NCBI GenBank assembly: GCA_029582165.1
Contig: CM055872.1
Location: 47,504,195-47,568,194, forward strand
Source of the DNA: Portulaca oleracea
Lineage: Eukaryota; Streptophyta; Magnoliopsida; Caryophyllales; Portulacaceae
Direction: 5' to 3'
Length of the DNA: 64,000 nucleotides
A model generated the notes under the pieces. That model made no database searches and was not told where the DNA came from. It saw only the letters and a list, made by a program, of their open reading frames with translations. Position numbers and translations under genes: made by a program. The first letter of the stretch is position 1. Each line of letters opens with the position of its first letter. Below, one piece after another: positions 1-11,470 of the stretch.

Positions 1-660
1 AGTTAAAATTATTAAAATCTACTTTTTCTATTTCTTCCTACATGGTTACATCTACATCTTGCCTGTGAGGGCTGCTACTTGGTGGTAATGGTGATGGCGA
101 GACATTGAGCGCTTGGCGGCTGGATGGAGGGACACCAAGGTCTATGTTTGATGGCTTTAGGCATGGGTGCACTATCGATGGGAAAGGGGGTTGAAGCAAC
201 ATTTAGTAGTGACCTATGAGGGGAGGCAGGGGTGGTGGTCGCGGCGGCGATGACTAATATAACATTTGGACCTCGGCGTCGATGTGACCGTCATCTCTTC
301 CCTTTCAGTTAGACCTTCCACCTCTATTCCCTCATCTCCATAATAGATATTGTTGATAAAAAAAATTACAAATTTATCTTCCAAAATAATAACATTATAT
401 TTTTCCATTAAAGTTGTGTTTGGTTGGAAGAATAATGATTTCGAAGAAAATTGTTTTTCCAGATGAAATGAATTTCCAAGGAAAATGATTTTCCATATTA
501 AATTATCTAATATGTAGCGCTAGTGTTAATTTATATTAAGATTAGTAAAATAACTACATTGAATATGGAAATAATAGGTAGATTTGATTGGACGGTTACA
601 ACTTAAAAAGCAATATTAACCCCAGAATCATGGGAATCGAAGGAGTCGTGTGATTGTAAA
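1..660. other. Intergenic, upstream of the PPR gene
   Basis: I see no gene here. The open frame near 214-408 is a chance frame with no recognisable protein. Positions 413-497 (GTTGTGTTTGGTTGG, then alternating TTTTCC/GGAAAA blocks) resemble one end of the Harbinger/Tourist MITEs found elsewhere in the window, so this is probably a MITE fragment. The last 100 bases should hold the 5' UTR and core promoter of the PPR gene, but I see no clear TATA box. Confidence 0.5.
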
Positions 661-1656
661 ATGCTGAGATTGATGCAACCAAGAAAGTCCATCTCCGTAC
701 ACCAGCAACTGTCTCTGTTGGGCACCTCGTCCTTCACTCTCTCCACAACGCCCTCCAAACCTGCCACCCCACCGACCACCGCACACTACGACGACCTCCT
801 AACCGAAGCCGGACGAGCCGGAGACCTCCGCCGTGTTCGCCACCTTCTTCTCAAGCGTGCCAATGACGGCTTCTTCTGCAGTACACACACCTTCCGATTC
901 ATCGCAAACACCCAAACTTCCCTCTCCATCCTCCCCGATCTCTTCCACTGCATTGCTTCTCTCCCCAAAGGCTTCCCCAGAAGGACCGCTCTCGACGCTT
1001 TCATCCACCGCTTGTGTAAACTCGGCATGCTAACATATGCCCACCAGGTGCTCGACGAAATGCGCCACACAAACCTCGAGCTGAATGCCTACTCTTACCA
1101 CCCATTTCTGAACGCGCTTGCCAAGAACAAGGACACAGAACCCGCCCTTCGAGTGTTACAGGGTATGAAACGGATTGGGATGAACCCTGACACTACGGCC
1201 TATAACTACATTCTGACTGCATACTGTGTCAAGGGACAAGTGATCCAGGCTGCTGATTTGCTGGACAAGATGTTGGAAGACAAGGGTTTGAAAGCAGATG
1301 CCAGGACATACGATGCACTGGTGTTGGGGGCTTGCCGTGCTGGGAAGGTGGAGGGTGCTGTGGCACTAGCACGGGCAGCTGTTGATGATGGAGTCACCCT
1401 TATTCACAGTACATATGCACATGTTATCAGGGCGTTGTTGGAGGAGGGATACTTTGAGATTGCAATCAAGTTTGTGATGAGCTTTGCTGGAAGACAAAGG
1501 GGTGCTGATACCCATAACTTTGAGTTGCTCGCCAATGCCTTGCTTGATCTTCATAGGTTTCAAGATGCAAAAATGGTGGCGAATGAGATGCTTAAGAGGG
1601 GTTTGCCTCTGGGTTTCAAATTGAGGAGCTTGTGCCAAGTACACCCCGGAATTTGA
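661..1656 (+). CDS. P-class pentatricopeptide repeat (PPR) protein, organelle-targeted
   Basis: Single-exon gene of 331 aa from ATG at 661 to TGA at 1654-1656. P-class PPR proteins bind organellar RNA and act in its processing, stabilisation or translation. Residues 1-45 are rich in Ser, Thr, Pro and Arg with few acids, as in a mitochondrial or plastid transit peptide. About five 35-residue helical repeats follow from about residue 105 to the end; recognisable cores include AYSYHPFLNALAKN, AYNYILTAYCVKG, TYDALVLGACRAGK and TYAHVIRALLEEG. No E, DYW or SMR domain follows. The protein is short for the family, so it is either a small PPR or has lost repeats. Lack of introns is normal for the family. 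The ATG is the first in frame and comes just before the transit-like stretch. Family membership is firm; the RNA target is unknown. Confidence 0.9.
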   Translation: MLRLMQPRKSISVHQQLSLLGTSSFTLSTTPSKPATPPTTAHYDDLLTEAGRAGDLRRVRHLLLKRANDGFFCSTHTFRFIANTQTSLSILPDLFHCIASLPKGFPRRTALDAFIHRLCKLGMLTYAHQVLDEMRHTNLELNAYSYHPFLNALAKNKDTEPALRVLQGMKRIGMNPDTTAYNYILTAYCVKGQVIQAADLLDKMLEDKGLKADARTYDALVLGACRAGKVEGAVALARAAVDDGVTLIHSTYAHVIRALLEEGYFEIAIKFVMSFAGRQRGADTHNFELLANALLDLHRFQDAKMVANEMLKRGLPLGFKLRSLCQVHPGI

Positions 1657-2702
1657 GTTTGTTTTAAGATCTTGATGAGGCTTTTAAAGTTTTGATCACA
1701 GCTTGCTAGTTTTTGATCGTTGACAATTGTAGTGAAAGGTACTAGATTTTAGCCCCAATGATGTTGCTACTGCAATCTAATGTAACAGCAACTTGCAAGA
1801 AATGTTTTTTTTTCCCCGATTATTAGTAGTCAAAAGGTTAAAAGTTCATAACAAACATCAACCCGTGTACACAACAGCACGCATCAACCATCAAAAGATT
1901 ACAACCAAATTGCTAAAGAAGGAAAAACACTACAAGGACTTAACATAGACCACAGCCAGACAAACCACTACATTGCAAATAAAAGCTAGATATATGAATT
2001 TTGCTGCTTGGTGGTTATTGTCTTCCTTTTGAGTTAGTTCCTCTATCTACCATAGTTATTAAAATCCCGAGTCTGATTTACAATACTACGATTTTAATCC
2101 TTGAGGTGATTCTACTATCTATATTCCGATCCACAATCTACATGGGTTAATTCTGATCCTAACTACCGCATGGATCCGAGTTAGGATCCCGATTTAACAA
2201 CCTTGCTATCTACAATAGCATAACTTACTTGAATTTACTTGAATTGTTATGTAGCCTCATTTGAAATACTCCAGTATTTTTTTTCCCTTAAATCACTGAT
2301 GCTACTACCATTGCCCACCCCGAGATTGTTATGTAGAATTTACTTGAATTTTACCAGCATAACTTTTGACTCGTACAAAAGCCTTTAGAGACATTGGTTT
2401 TAATGATCCATCAGTTTTTATTTAAGTGTCGTCTAAGTATTTTTGGCAAAAATTTTAACTGTTAATATCTTAATTTGGATAATGATTCATTAAACAAAAT
2501 TAATATAATTAATTAGATTTGCAAAAAAAATACTATTAAAAAGTATAATATAGTTTTTATAAAATGGCTTTAAAAAAACTTGAATGACATATAAAAAGAA
2601 CAGACGAGTAGTACTTAAATTAAATGCCAATAAAGGATTTAATAATATTTATAAAATGCCATCCAAATAACAAATACGAAAATGATATGAGTTTTGGAGC
2701 AA
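1657..2702. other. PPR 3' flank and AT-rich intergenic DNA
   Basis: No coding potential is visible. The first 150-300 bases should hold the PPR 3' UTR; an AATAAA lies near 1978. The rest is strongly AT-rich. The text at 2400-2600 (phrases such as 'ttaatttggataatgattcat') resembles the inside of the Stowaway-like MITEs seen elsewhere, which suggests an old degraded copy. Confidence 0.4.
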
Positions 2703-3220
2703 TGTTTTAAGTGTCTTGCCCCATCATTAAAACTATACTATTATATATTAAGATGATTAAATGATGTAATTAGATTCTATAACTATAATATCACATATAA
2801 ATTACATAAAGTTACATTTTTATTCGTTATTTTATATTTCAAAAAACGCTTAAGATAAGCGTAATGGAATGAGTTGATTCGATTAGGGTATCATTTGCAC
2901 TCATTAACGTAGCTTACGCATCCCAAGTTCCTTATAATTGATAGTTAATACTTGCTATTAAAAAAATGAAAATGATATATATATGTCTTGGGATAAAGTG
3001 TCTTGCGCTGTCATCAAAATTATATTATTATATATTAAGTTGAAATAAAATGATATGATTGAATGCCTAAGTTACACTTTTGTACATTCTTTTTTATATT
3101 TTCGAAAAACGTTTCCAAAAAGACTAATAAACGAGGTTGATTTGATTAGGGTATAATTTGTACTCAGTAATGGACGCAGTTAAAGCTTCTTATAATTGAT
3201 AATTAAGATTTACTATTAAA
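2703..3220. repeat. Diverged tandem duplication of an AT-rich unit of about 290 bp
   Basis: Two copies in direct orientation. Copy 1 runs about 2703-2960 and copy 2 about 2995-3220. Both contain, in order, AAGTGTCTTG, a TATTATATATTAAG block, a TTTTATATTT..AAAACG block, GATT(C/T)GATTAGGGTAT, TTGCACTCA or TTGTACTCA, and CTTATAATTGATA(G/A)TTAA. They have diverged by many substitutions and small indels. I find no coding sequence or terminal inverted repeat, and the family is not recognised. Confidence 0.7.
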
Positions 3221-3347
3221 AAATTGTTGTAAAAAATACAAAAAATACTAATTTGGAGAAGGGTAAAACATTTAAGAAGTGTCTTGAGGTAAGACTAGAC
3301 TACTATCATCGCCCTTCTAAAATAATATCAAAAATCATAAGAAATAC

Positions 3348-3516
3348 TCCATCTATTCCATATTAATTGTGATATTTGGAAATCGTGTAGTCAAATTTCA
3401 AAATTTTTGACCATAAATTTCTCAATCTATACAATATGTTGCTATATAAATTATTATAATTGGATTTGTAATGAAAGTACTATCATTAAAGTATAATATT
3501 GCGATTGTTAATAACA
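3348..3516. repeat. Truncated Stowaway-like MITE copy
   Basis: ACTCCATCTATTCCATATTA near 3348, followed by AATTGTGATATTTGGAAATC, resembles the left end and interior of the intact element directly to its right. The right terminus is missing. Confidence 0.45.
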
Positions 3517-3518
3517 TA

Positions 3519-3728
3519 TTCCCTCCGTTCCATATTAATTGTCCAAAATGTCGTCTTTGACTAGAAATTTCTTATAGTATATTTTATCAAAAAATTACAA
3601 AATTATATTCTTATGATAGTACTTTTCATTATGAATCTAATGATGGTACTTTCGTATATTAGAACATTGTATATGTTGATAAATTAATGACACGTTGGGA
3701 CAATTAATATAGAATGGATCGGAGGGAG
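3519..3728. mobile_element. Stowaway-type MITE (Tc1/mariner)
   Basis: The left end TTCCCTCCGTTCCATATTAA and the inverted right end, ending GGATCGGAGGGAG, form terminal inverted repeats of about 30 bp. They match the CTCCCTCCGT consensus of plant Stowaway elements. TA dinucleotides flank both ends (3517-3518 and 3729-3730), the expected target duplication. At about 210 bp with no coding capacity it is non-autonomous. Confidence 0.85.
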
Positions 3729-3730
3729 TA

Positions 3731-4905
3731 TTATATAAGAAATTATCAATCAAAGAATGACATTGGAGACCATGAAGTCAAACTAGGACAATTAATGTGA
3801 AAGGGAGTTCAATTTAGAAACAATATGCTGGAAGAAAAGAAGGCAAAAGTGAAGTTTTAATTTTGTTTTGCTGTTTTTGCTTCATGTGCTGATTGCTTTT
3901 GTCTGGATATGCTGTGTTTCCTGAGCTGTTTTCCTCGCTATTTTTTGTTTTGGCTGTTTTGTGAACTCTTGCCCTTTTCGGGCCATAAATAATCGGAAAA
4001 AAAAGGAGTGTATCATAGATGGGGCGACAAGAGAAGGGGCTCCAAGAAGACAACTCATGTTGGTTTGATTCTCAATTTGAAACCATGGATAATTTATTCA
4101 GAAGATGTCAGATTGCTCGGACTTTCTAGCAAACATGTCCATTGGGAATTAAAGGCCCAGCTATAGACCTTGAAAGGAGGACATGGCTTGAAGACTGGTT
4201 TAGATATTTAATGAATATTAATAAGATGGGATACTCGAAATTTGGTGAAGCTGAATAGAGATAATATGCAACAAGCAACGATGGAGAATATATTACAGAC
4301 TTCCATATGGCGACGATTTCTGTGTCTGAACCATGGCTTTAAAAGGATTCATTATGCAAATAGAGAACGAATGTTGCAGATAAAACATAACTATAAGGAA
4401 ACGGGATTGTCTACTACGCAGTACACAGTGAATGTAGAATGGAAATCTACAACAAAAAAGGAGCAGTAGCATAGACTTGCAGTACCATACACCAAGGCAA
4501 TATACATAAATGGGGCAGAAAGTGTATTTGGGCACTATCGACAACGCAAGGGGAGCTTCATGCTATACAATGGACAAATTTGGGAGAAAAAGAAAAAGAC
4601 AGATAAGGAGTGTAACTGCCATTAAAACCATTTTTTTTTTGTCATAGTTTTGTCCTGATATTTGAAGCCTCAAACATTTTGTACCTGTCATCATTCTTCA
4701 CATTCACTAATAAATTTATTATTAAAACAAAAATTATTTAAAAAAGAAACCTTACAAAAGACAAATGAATATGAGTCTACCCGATTTTCAGTACCATTTG
4801 AAAGGAATTTAGCAGCTAAATTGGTACTATTAAGGCTAACAATTTTAAATTGGAAATTTTGATGAAGGCAAAGGACTATGGTGTGTAACATATATGGCTG
4901 ATTCA
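3731..4905. other. Intergenic, no gene recognised
   Basis: Several 60-85-codon frames occur here on both strands, but none resembles a known family and they overlap one another. Composition at 4080-4560 is less AT-rich than the surroundings, so decayed transposon coding sequence is possible; I could not identify any. Confidence 0.35.
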
Positions 4906-5406
4906 TAGTTGGAATGGCAGTGGAACAAGGAATCCTCTTACCCGTCAAAGTCTCGCTCCGCTATGGGAAAAGTCCCTGTTCCCGATGGGAATGAGGATGG
5001 AGCAAAGAATTAAATTTTCGTACGAGAATAGGGCGGAGATGGGAACAAAAAATTTCCCCATTCCCATCCCCATTACCCGTTCAGTAAAGTTACCCACCAC
5101 ATATTCTTCATCTCTGTCCTTGATTTCTTTTAAAATACATAATACATTAAATTTATATGTATAGTTTCGGACAATTTATAATTTTAGTTAATCGAAAACT
5201 CCAAGTGTATATAAATAATTTATTCTCCCTAACCATAATTCATCTATTTTAGTTTTGGTCTTAGTCTCATTCCCGCTGAGTATGGGTAACCGTTGGAGAT
5301 GGGGATGGAGGAAGATTTCCCCCACCCCCAATGGATAATGGGGAGGTGCCCGTGCGGGGAAGGGAACGGGTAACATACAACCACACCTACCCAGTTGCCA
5401 TCCCTA
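4906..5406. mobile_element. Non-autonomous hAT-like element with G-rich subterminal repeats
   Basis: The left end TAGTTGGAATGGCAGTGG pairs with the right end CCAGTTGCCATCCCTA (reverse complement TAGGGATGGCAACTGG), a common terminus of plant hAT elements. The interior has many short CCCATTCCC, GGGAACGGG and GGGGATGGGG blocks, typical hAT subterminal repeats. I found no clean 8-bp target duplication, so the ends may be off by a few bases. Confidence 0.6.
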
Positions 5407-5831
5407 ATTTATAGAGAGGAAAAACAAATACATGGCTGAATTTTTAGTTTTCATTAGAGAAAATACCACCTAGAGATATATGGTGGTAAGTGGTAACTCA
5501 TGTACTGGTATCTATTGTACAAGCATCCCAGAAACCCAAAATTGTCGTAAAAACACACTTTACAAACAAGCATGGATGCAACTACATCACTTGTTGGCTC
5601 ACTAATTCTCTCCAGTCTCCCACACATACATATAACATATACTCTCAATTCAAATGATGACTCCGACGAAAGAAATCACTCATGGCAGCAACTGCAACCG
5701 TTAAGATCCTAATATATCATAACCTTGGAGAGTTGAGTGTACACAGCCCCCCAAGTAAAAACATATACCAGAAACTTCTTCATATTAGCTAAAGGCCTTC
5801 ATTCTGTATGAGAAGGATAGTGAGCAACTGA
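5407..5831. other. 3' flank of the trihelix gene
   Basis: Lies just downstream of the trihelix stop codon, which is on the minus strand, and should contain its 3' UTR. No other feature is seen. Confidence 0.4.
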
Positions 5832-7795
5832 TTAATAATCACCTTGTTCATATTCCACATGCTCATCTTCATCTTCGTGTTCATTGCGACTATGATTCTC
5901 ATTATGGCTTGATTCTTGAGCCGTTATCATCAATTGACCATTTTCTTGCTGCAACAACTCCTGTTCCTGCATTTGCCCTGAACGATCGTGATTCATCATG
6001 TGCATATGCATCAGAAGCTCTTCTGGTCTCAAGTTACAAACTGCTTCTGAACTGTTACTACTATCCAACTTCTTGGTCTTCATGCTATAAAATGCATCGA
6101 GCAGGTGAAAGTAAGGACACGTTTTCGAATCAACAGATCTCTGCTTGTTGCTGTCTCTCACTCTCCGGTAGTATTTGTTTATGTTCTCCCATTTCTCTTT
6201 ACACCTTTTAGCGCTTCTTTTGTATCCCATGTTGTTCATAGCTATGGATATCTCCTCCCACAATGGCCCCTTGGACCCACCTCCTTGATCATTCAGCTCA
6301 ATGCTAGATCGGATCCTTATCAGGGCTTCAACTTCTTCCTTTGGCCATCTTGAACAGGGGTTCTCATCCCCAGGGTCTCTCTCATTTCTACGCACAATGC
6401 TCATTTCTGGGACTGGGTTTATCTCTGTTTGTCCTAGGACACTAGGATCCTCACGCTGTTCAAAAACTTTTTGCAGGAATGCAAGTACGGCTGCATCTTT
6501 GGCAGCCGATATCGCTCTCTCATGCATCAAGAGCTCTTGCTCCCTCTTAATCCTAGCCATTTCTTGCGCCTTCCATTCCTCTTCTCTTGCCATCCTCTCA
6601 TTCTCGCATCTATCAATCGCTTCCAGAAACTTGTTCTGCAAATCCTCTTGCTTTGCAAGCACAGATTTCATTAGTTCCTGAAAGAAATCAGCCCATTTCC
6701 TCTTCTTCTTCCTTGAACCCTCAAATTCACTCCCTGAAGTGTAGGAAATGGATGTGGAAGTGGTGATGGGACTTGAATCAAAGTTGACTGATGATGGTAG
6801 CATCGGAACTTGGGGACTTGAATCAAAGTTGAATGATGTTTGGACAGATGCATGATGATGATCTAAAGCTTCGAGTTGATCGAAAAACCTGTAAGTCTTT
6901 CCAGTAGGGCGAGAATATGAGCAATTTTTAAGTCTTTTGTGGTACTTGTATATGTTCTCAAACTTCTCCTTGCACTTCTTGGCACTTCTATCATATCCAA
7001 GCTCAGCCATTTTGCTGGAAACAAATAGACCATTAACACAAGCAGCCAATTATTAGTTACCCCAGCAATTAGCCACCCAAGTCTGGAACATGTAGGGGAG
7101 AAAATATACAAGAGAAGTAGCAACTCAATCATGGATTAAGGTGGAAACTTAAACTCAAAGATGCAAAATGTTTACTGCACACCCACAAAATAGGATAAAA
7201 ATGCAATGAAAAGAATGAAAGACAAAGTGAGCTTGAATTGAATGACAACAAAATATCCACTCCTTTCTGAATAAAAAGCAAATAAGAAATTCTTTTCTTT
7301 TCTTATTTTGTTTTAAAGGATCCAGCATCTGTTCAATTTCATGACCCAGAAATCCGGTCGAACTCAAGCATGGACATGGACATCCAATCCATAGGGAGTT
7401 GGCAACTAAACTCAAATGTCCGGCAAACATCCGGTGGTCATCCATGAATCATGATGGAGCATCAGCAAACCCAGAAAATCTCATATGAAGAAAATAAGAA
7501 ACCCAGAAAATGTCAAATGAAGTTAAGGTGGGATGATAAGATACCGAGAAAGGAGGTCCCAGAGAGGAGCCTTATTGCCAGATTGACGAAAGACGGCATC
7601 CATATGAGACCTTATCCTAAGCAAAGCCATGGTTTCCTGCTGAGGCCATCGATTAGCTGTCGATAACCTCTCACCAGCAGCAGCAGCAGCAGAAAGAGCC
7701 TCCTCATGTTTTACCAGGGTGAGTGCAAGTGAACCTTCTACATCATTTTCCCGCCTCTCGCTCTCCTCTGGAGTTTTGGGTGAGTTCCCCTGCAT
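5832..7795 (-). CDS. GT-2-type trihelix transcription factor (two trihelix domains)
   Basis: Two exons on the minus strand, 7795-7545 and 7014-5832, joined by a phase-2 GT-AG intron (7544-7015) to give 477 aa. The splice rebuilds an Arg inside the first DNA-binding domain. Trihelix 1 covers about residues 48-135 (NRWPQQETMALLRIRS ... KKCKEKFENIYKYHKR). Trihelix 2 covers about 304-392 (SRWPKEEVEALIRIRS ... KRCKEKWENINKYYRR). Between them lie a basic stretch, RKKKRKW at 185-191 (a likely nuclear signal), and a coiled coil at about 190-270. The C-terminus is acidic. This is the GT-2/GTL1/DF1 architecture: nuclear factors binding GT elements and controlling, for example, cell growth, trichomes or drought response. 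The ATG at 7795 has an in-frame TAG two codons upstream (TAG-ATG adjacent), which supports this start. It is somewhat shorter than GTL1 or DF1, so I do not assign an orthologue. Confidence 0.93.
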
Positions 7796-8603
7796 CTAAA
7801 TTTACTGGTTACAGCGCCCCAAGAGAAGAGAGAGCAGGTACGGGAAAAAGAAAGTAAGAAACCTTACAGTCAGTCGGTGTGATTTTTTTTTTTTTTTAAT
7901 TTTGGGGTAAGCCCAAGGGTTATTCGGTCAACTACATTTAAATCATGCGGTGAAATCCATTAGGGTTTGGTTTTGGTTTATCACCATTTTAGTGGTCCTC
8001 GTTTATTTCACTTTTCCACTCCTGACTAACTTTCACTCTCCTTCCCTTTCTCATCAAGGGTGTGTTTGGTTCCATGAGTTTCCTAGAAAAGTTAGTTAGT
8101 CAACTCTTCCAAAATTAACTAATTTTCCCATGTTTTGGAGTAAAAATAAGTTGAGAAAATTTTTAAGTAGAACCTACAATTTCCGCATGGATCATGGTGA
8201 AAATTTTCTCAAATTAAGGGGGTGTGGGAAAGTATTTTCCCCAAGTGAATGGGAAACATCATCAAAATTGAGTTATCCAAAATGCCCTCAAAAAATTAGA
8301 AAAATCCTTAAATATTAAAAACTATGAATGCACATTTACTATTCCAATTGCATTTTGGTAATTAGGGGTTATTTTGTAGGATTTTTGTTATTTTGTTTTC
8401 ATTTTATTTAAATCCTTAAATAAAAATTTTACATATATTTTTACTATTCAAAATATAAAGAGTACTACTATTCAAATGTTATTTTAGCAAATGATCCCAA
8501 ATTGAGAGTTTATTTTATGGCTTAATTATTTTATTTATTTATCCTTAATTTTAATTGCTTAATGCCTATGCTAGAACTTTGCACTTACTTTGCTTAGCTT
8601 TAA

Positions 8604-8869
8604 GGGTCCGTTTGGACCTAGGAAAACAGGATGGAAAAAAAATCTCGTGGAAAAAAATTAGGAGGAAAAAAATTTGGGGGTAAAGTAAATTTCTTTCCGT
8701 TGTTTGTTTTAAGTAAAATTTTGAAGGAAAAAATTGATTTTCCATTCAACTTTCTTTTTCTTGTTTGGTTTGAGGAAAAATACATGGAAAATAAAATTTG
8801 CATGGAAACTTGTAAATGTCAAGTTTCATTTTTCTAGATCATATGATGTGATTTGGGAGAGAGAGAGAG

Positions 8870-8922
<53 letters not shown>

Positions 8923-9033
8923 GGAGAGAGAGGGAGAGAGAGAGGAGCGAGAGTTAGTGAGAGAGTGAGAGAGAGAGAGAGAGTTAGAGAGAGCGAGAGA
9001 GCGAGAGCGAGAGTTAGAGAGAGAGAGAGAGAT

Positions 9034-9069
<36 letters not shown>

Positions 9070-9113
9070 CGAGAGAGAAAGAGTTAGAGAGAGAGAGAGC
9101 GAGAGTTAGAGAG

Positions 9114-9149
<36 letters not shown>

Positions 9150-9182
9150 TTAGAGAGAGAGAGATAGCGAGAGAGAAAGAGT

Positions 9183-9213
<31 letters not shown>

Positions 9214-9542
9214 GGTGAGAAAGAGAGAGAAAGAGAGGAGAGAAAGTTAGAGAAAGAGAAGACAGTTAGAGGGAGAGAGACAAGAGCGTTAGAGAGAGAG
9301 AAAGAAAATCCAGAGAGCCGCGAGAGATGAAGGAGAGAAATGTTGGCTTTTAGATCCAAAATTTTTCTCTCATCTTTCCTTTCATTTTTGAAGGGAAATT
9401 TTTTGTTTTTTATTGCCCAAAATTTTCCATGTAGTTTTCCTACTATTTTTTTCATTCATTTTTCTTCAATCCAAACAAAGAAAAAATTCTCACTTTCCAA
9501 ATTATTTTTTTCCATGCTACTTTCTTAGGTCCAAACGGACCC
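8604..9542. mobile_element. Harbinger/Tourist-like element carrying a long GA array (copy 1)
   Basis: Ends GGGTCCGTTTGGACCTAGGA and TTAGGTCCAAACGGACCC are inverted repeats, with a perfect TAA duplication on each side (8601-8603, 9543-9545) as made by PIF/Harbinger transposases. The arms hold purine-rich blocks (GGAAAAAAATTAGGAGG and inverted TTTTTCTTCAATCC). The centre is a GA array of roughly 450 bp. A second copy with a much shorter array is at 22721-23277. No protein is encoded; the Glu/Arg-rich and Ser/Leu-rich frames are translations of the simple repeat. Confidence 0.85.
8857..9310. repeat. (GA)n microsatellite array with variant units
   Basis: About 450 bp of GA repeats broken by short variants such as GAGC, GTTAGA, GATAGC and GAAAGA. 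Higher-order units recur, for example GAGAGTTAGAGAGAGAGA and GAGATAGCGAGAGAGAAAGA, which suggests growth by slippage or unequal exchange of larger units. Confidence 0.95.
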
Positions 9543-10175
9543 TAAGTGTTGTTGTTGGTATTGTTCATAGGACATTAATGAATTTACCCACTTGAACGTT
9601 TATTCTATAATTTTATTATTTTATTTACTTTGTTCTTTGGATGGTTGATTTAGATTGTGTAAGTTTTTCGTAAATATTGGTTGGCAAAGTGTTGGAAAGA
9701 GGTGTAAAATCTTGAAAATTTTCCAAAACATATAATAAATACTCGTATTAAACATTACCAAAATTAGTCAATTTTAAAAAATTTACACACATTTAAATTG
9801 AAGTTTATACAGGAATACTTTCTTTTTCTTTATATCTTTTTCTAATAATGCTCTATCTTATAATATACTTACCGCGCGCAACGCGCGCTTTCTACTTACT
9901 AGTGATAAGAAAGGTGGGGAAATGAAAAATAAATAAGGGTAGTATAGACATTTCAAACATTTTTCCTCAGGAAGGTTAAAGTTTCGACCAAACACTATAA
10001 AAACTTTTCTACATACTTTCCTAGGATTTTTGATGTAAACCAAACACAATTAAATACACTTTCCCAAGAAATTTTTTCTCAGGAAAAACTCTCCTAAAAA
10101 AAAACTTTCCCAGAAATTTTTTTCCTGGGATTCTACCAAGCGCCCCATAAATATATTTCTCCATAAAAAATACTA

Positions 10176-10411
10176 CTCCTTCCGTTATTATTTATCTGTT
10201 ACCTAGAACATTATGTTAAAAACTTTGTCTGTTAATACTTTAATTTGTATAATGATTCATCATACAAAATTGATTTCATTAAATTCGTAATAAAAAAAAT
10301 ACTACTAAAAAATATAATATTATATTTTTTTATAAAAGTTCTATATTAGAAATTATTGCGTAAACGTTGACACTGGAAACCGTAAATGACAGATAAAAAA
10401 GAAAGAGGGAG
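10176..10411. mobile_element. Stowaway-like MITE (TATCTGTT / AACAGATA type)
   Basis: Left end CTCCTTCCGTTATTATTTAT, right end GACAGATAAAAAAGAAAGAG followed by GGAG; TA dinucleotides flank both ends. The interior (ATAATGATTCAT, ATACTACTAAAAAATATAAT) is shared with the copies near 28022-28161, 31958-32170 and 59876-60107, so these form one dispersed family. No coding sequence. Confidence 0.8.
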
Positions 10412-10795
10412 TAGTTTTCATAGTATCCCTCTTTTCATATTATATTAAGTATCGTCTTTGTAAATTGTGCATTTAAGTCTTAAAATTTTTTACTATAAAA
10501 TTTTAATATATTTTGTCTTATTATATAAAATTACTACCATTAAATTAGTAATAAAAAGCATTACTATCATAGAAGTAGGATTGTCCACTGAAAACCAAAT
10601 CATAAAAACTGAACCAATAAAATTGGTTAACTATTTTTTTAAAAACATTGTGGTTTAGGTTAACGAACTGTTTTATGTTTCGATTTTTGCATTTTTATAA
10701 GCGGTTTCATTCTTTTTTTTTGTGGTTTAAGGATTTTTCATTCTTTTTTTTTTCTTAACAACATTTAAGTGACAATACTTTATTCTTATTTAAAG

Positions 10796-10940
10796 GCACC
10801 GTTCTTTTGTGCGTTAACGCAATTAAACGCAACATGAATTACCGCAACCTATCACAAATTGCTATTATCTTTTTACTATTTCCGCCGTAATTTACCGAAA
10901 TCTACTGCAATTAACCGCAACGCAAAAAAAAAACGGCACC
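10796..10940. mobile_element. Short TIR MITE (GGCACCGTTCTTTTG family)
   Basis: The left end GGCACCGTTCTTTTGTGCG and the right end AAAAAAAACGGCACC are inverted repeats, and the interior repeats CCGCAA motifs. The element at 33252-33622 uses similar ends and interior words. At about 145 bp it is non-coding and non-autonomous. Confidence 0.6.
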
Positions 10941-11112
10941 TAAATTGAACTTCGCCCTCGTGGAGGTCAGAAACCTCCATGAGCTGCATGTCCATCTAAA
11001 CTAGGGCAAGTGTCTCTTTGGAAACGCCGGATAAAATTAGAACTAGGGCAAGTTTCATGGGCTTGTTGGGCAAAATTTGGATATGATTTGTCATAACATA
11101 TTTTCAATGTTT

Positions 11113-11470
11113 CAAGAGTGTGTTTGGTAGTATAAAAATACTCGGAAAATTGATCAATTTTTCAAGTTAACTAAATTTCTCCATGTTTGGTCATTATTAG
11201 TTAATAGGAAAAATATTTTAAATTGAGCCCAAATTTGACAATAATCACTGGGAAAAATTCATGGAAAGTAAATGAAACTAATTCACATCACAGTAATAAA
11301 TGAGTAATAAATGAGATTCAAAGTGTGAAAATGTTCAAAATGCTCATAATATAACAAAACCAAACAATTATAAAGACGTATATTTTCAAACATTTTCCCA
11401 AGCAAATTCGCAACTTTAGTCAAACATTATAAAATACAAAGAAAATTCCATGAAATTCTATGAAATACTC
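11113..11470. mobile_element. Decayed Harbinger/Tourist-like MITE
   Basis: GAGTGTGTTTGGTAGTATAA at the left matches the left end of the element at 31429. The interior has the same order of motifs: TTAACT..TTTCTCCATGTTTGG and paired TTTTCCCA/TGGGAAAA blocks. The right end is degraded, so the boundary is approximate. Confidence 0.5.

Larger units (their letters stand above)
8058..10146. mobile_element. Harbinger/Tourist-like element, host of a nested element
   Basis: The left end GGGTGTGTTTGGTTCCATGA, with TTTCCTAGAAAA following, pairs with the right end whose reverse complement reads GGGGCGCTTGGTAGAATCCC, then AGGAAAA. This is the TIR type (GGGnnnGTTTGG) shared by several MITEs here. A second Harbinger-like element (8604-9542) sits inside. 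The interior also holds a GC palindrome, GCGCGCAACGCGCGC, near 9873. There is no transposase frame. The flanking trinucleotides do not match well, so the outer boundaries are approximate. Confidence 0.6.

Noticed and set aside
7155..7445. Open frame between the two trihelix exons
   Set aside because: It lies in the single trihelix intron and has no domain similarity; exons 1 and 2 join perfectly without it.
8857..9310. Regular repeats that might suggest a CRISPR-like array
   Set aside because: A simple GA microsatellite with no unique spacers, in a plant nuclear genome.
8734..9455. Glu/Arg-rich and Ser/Leu-rich open frames
   Set aside because: Products of the GA/CT dinucleotide repeat within the Harbinger element; no protein-like composition outside the repeat.
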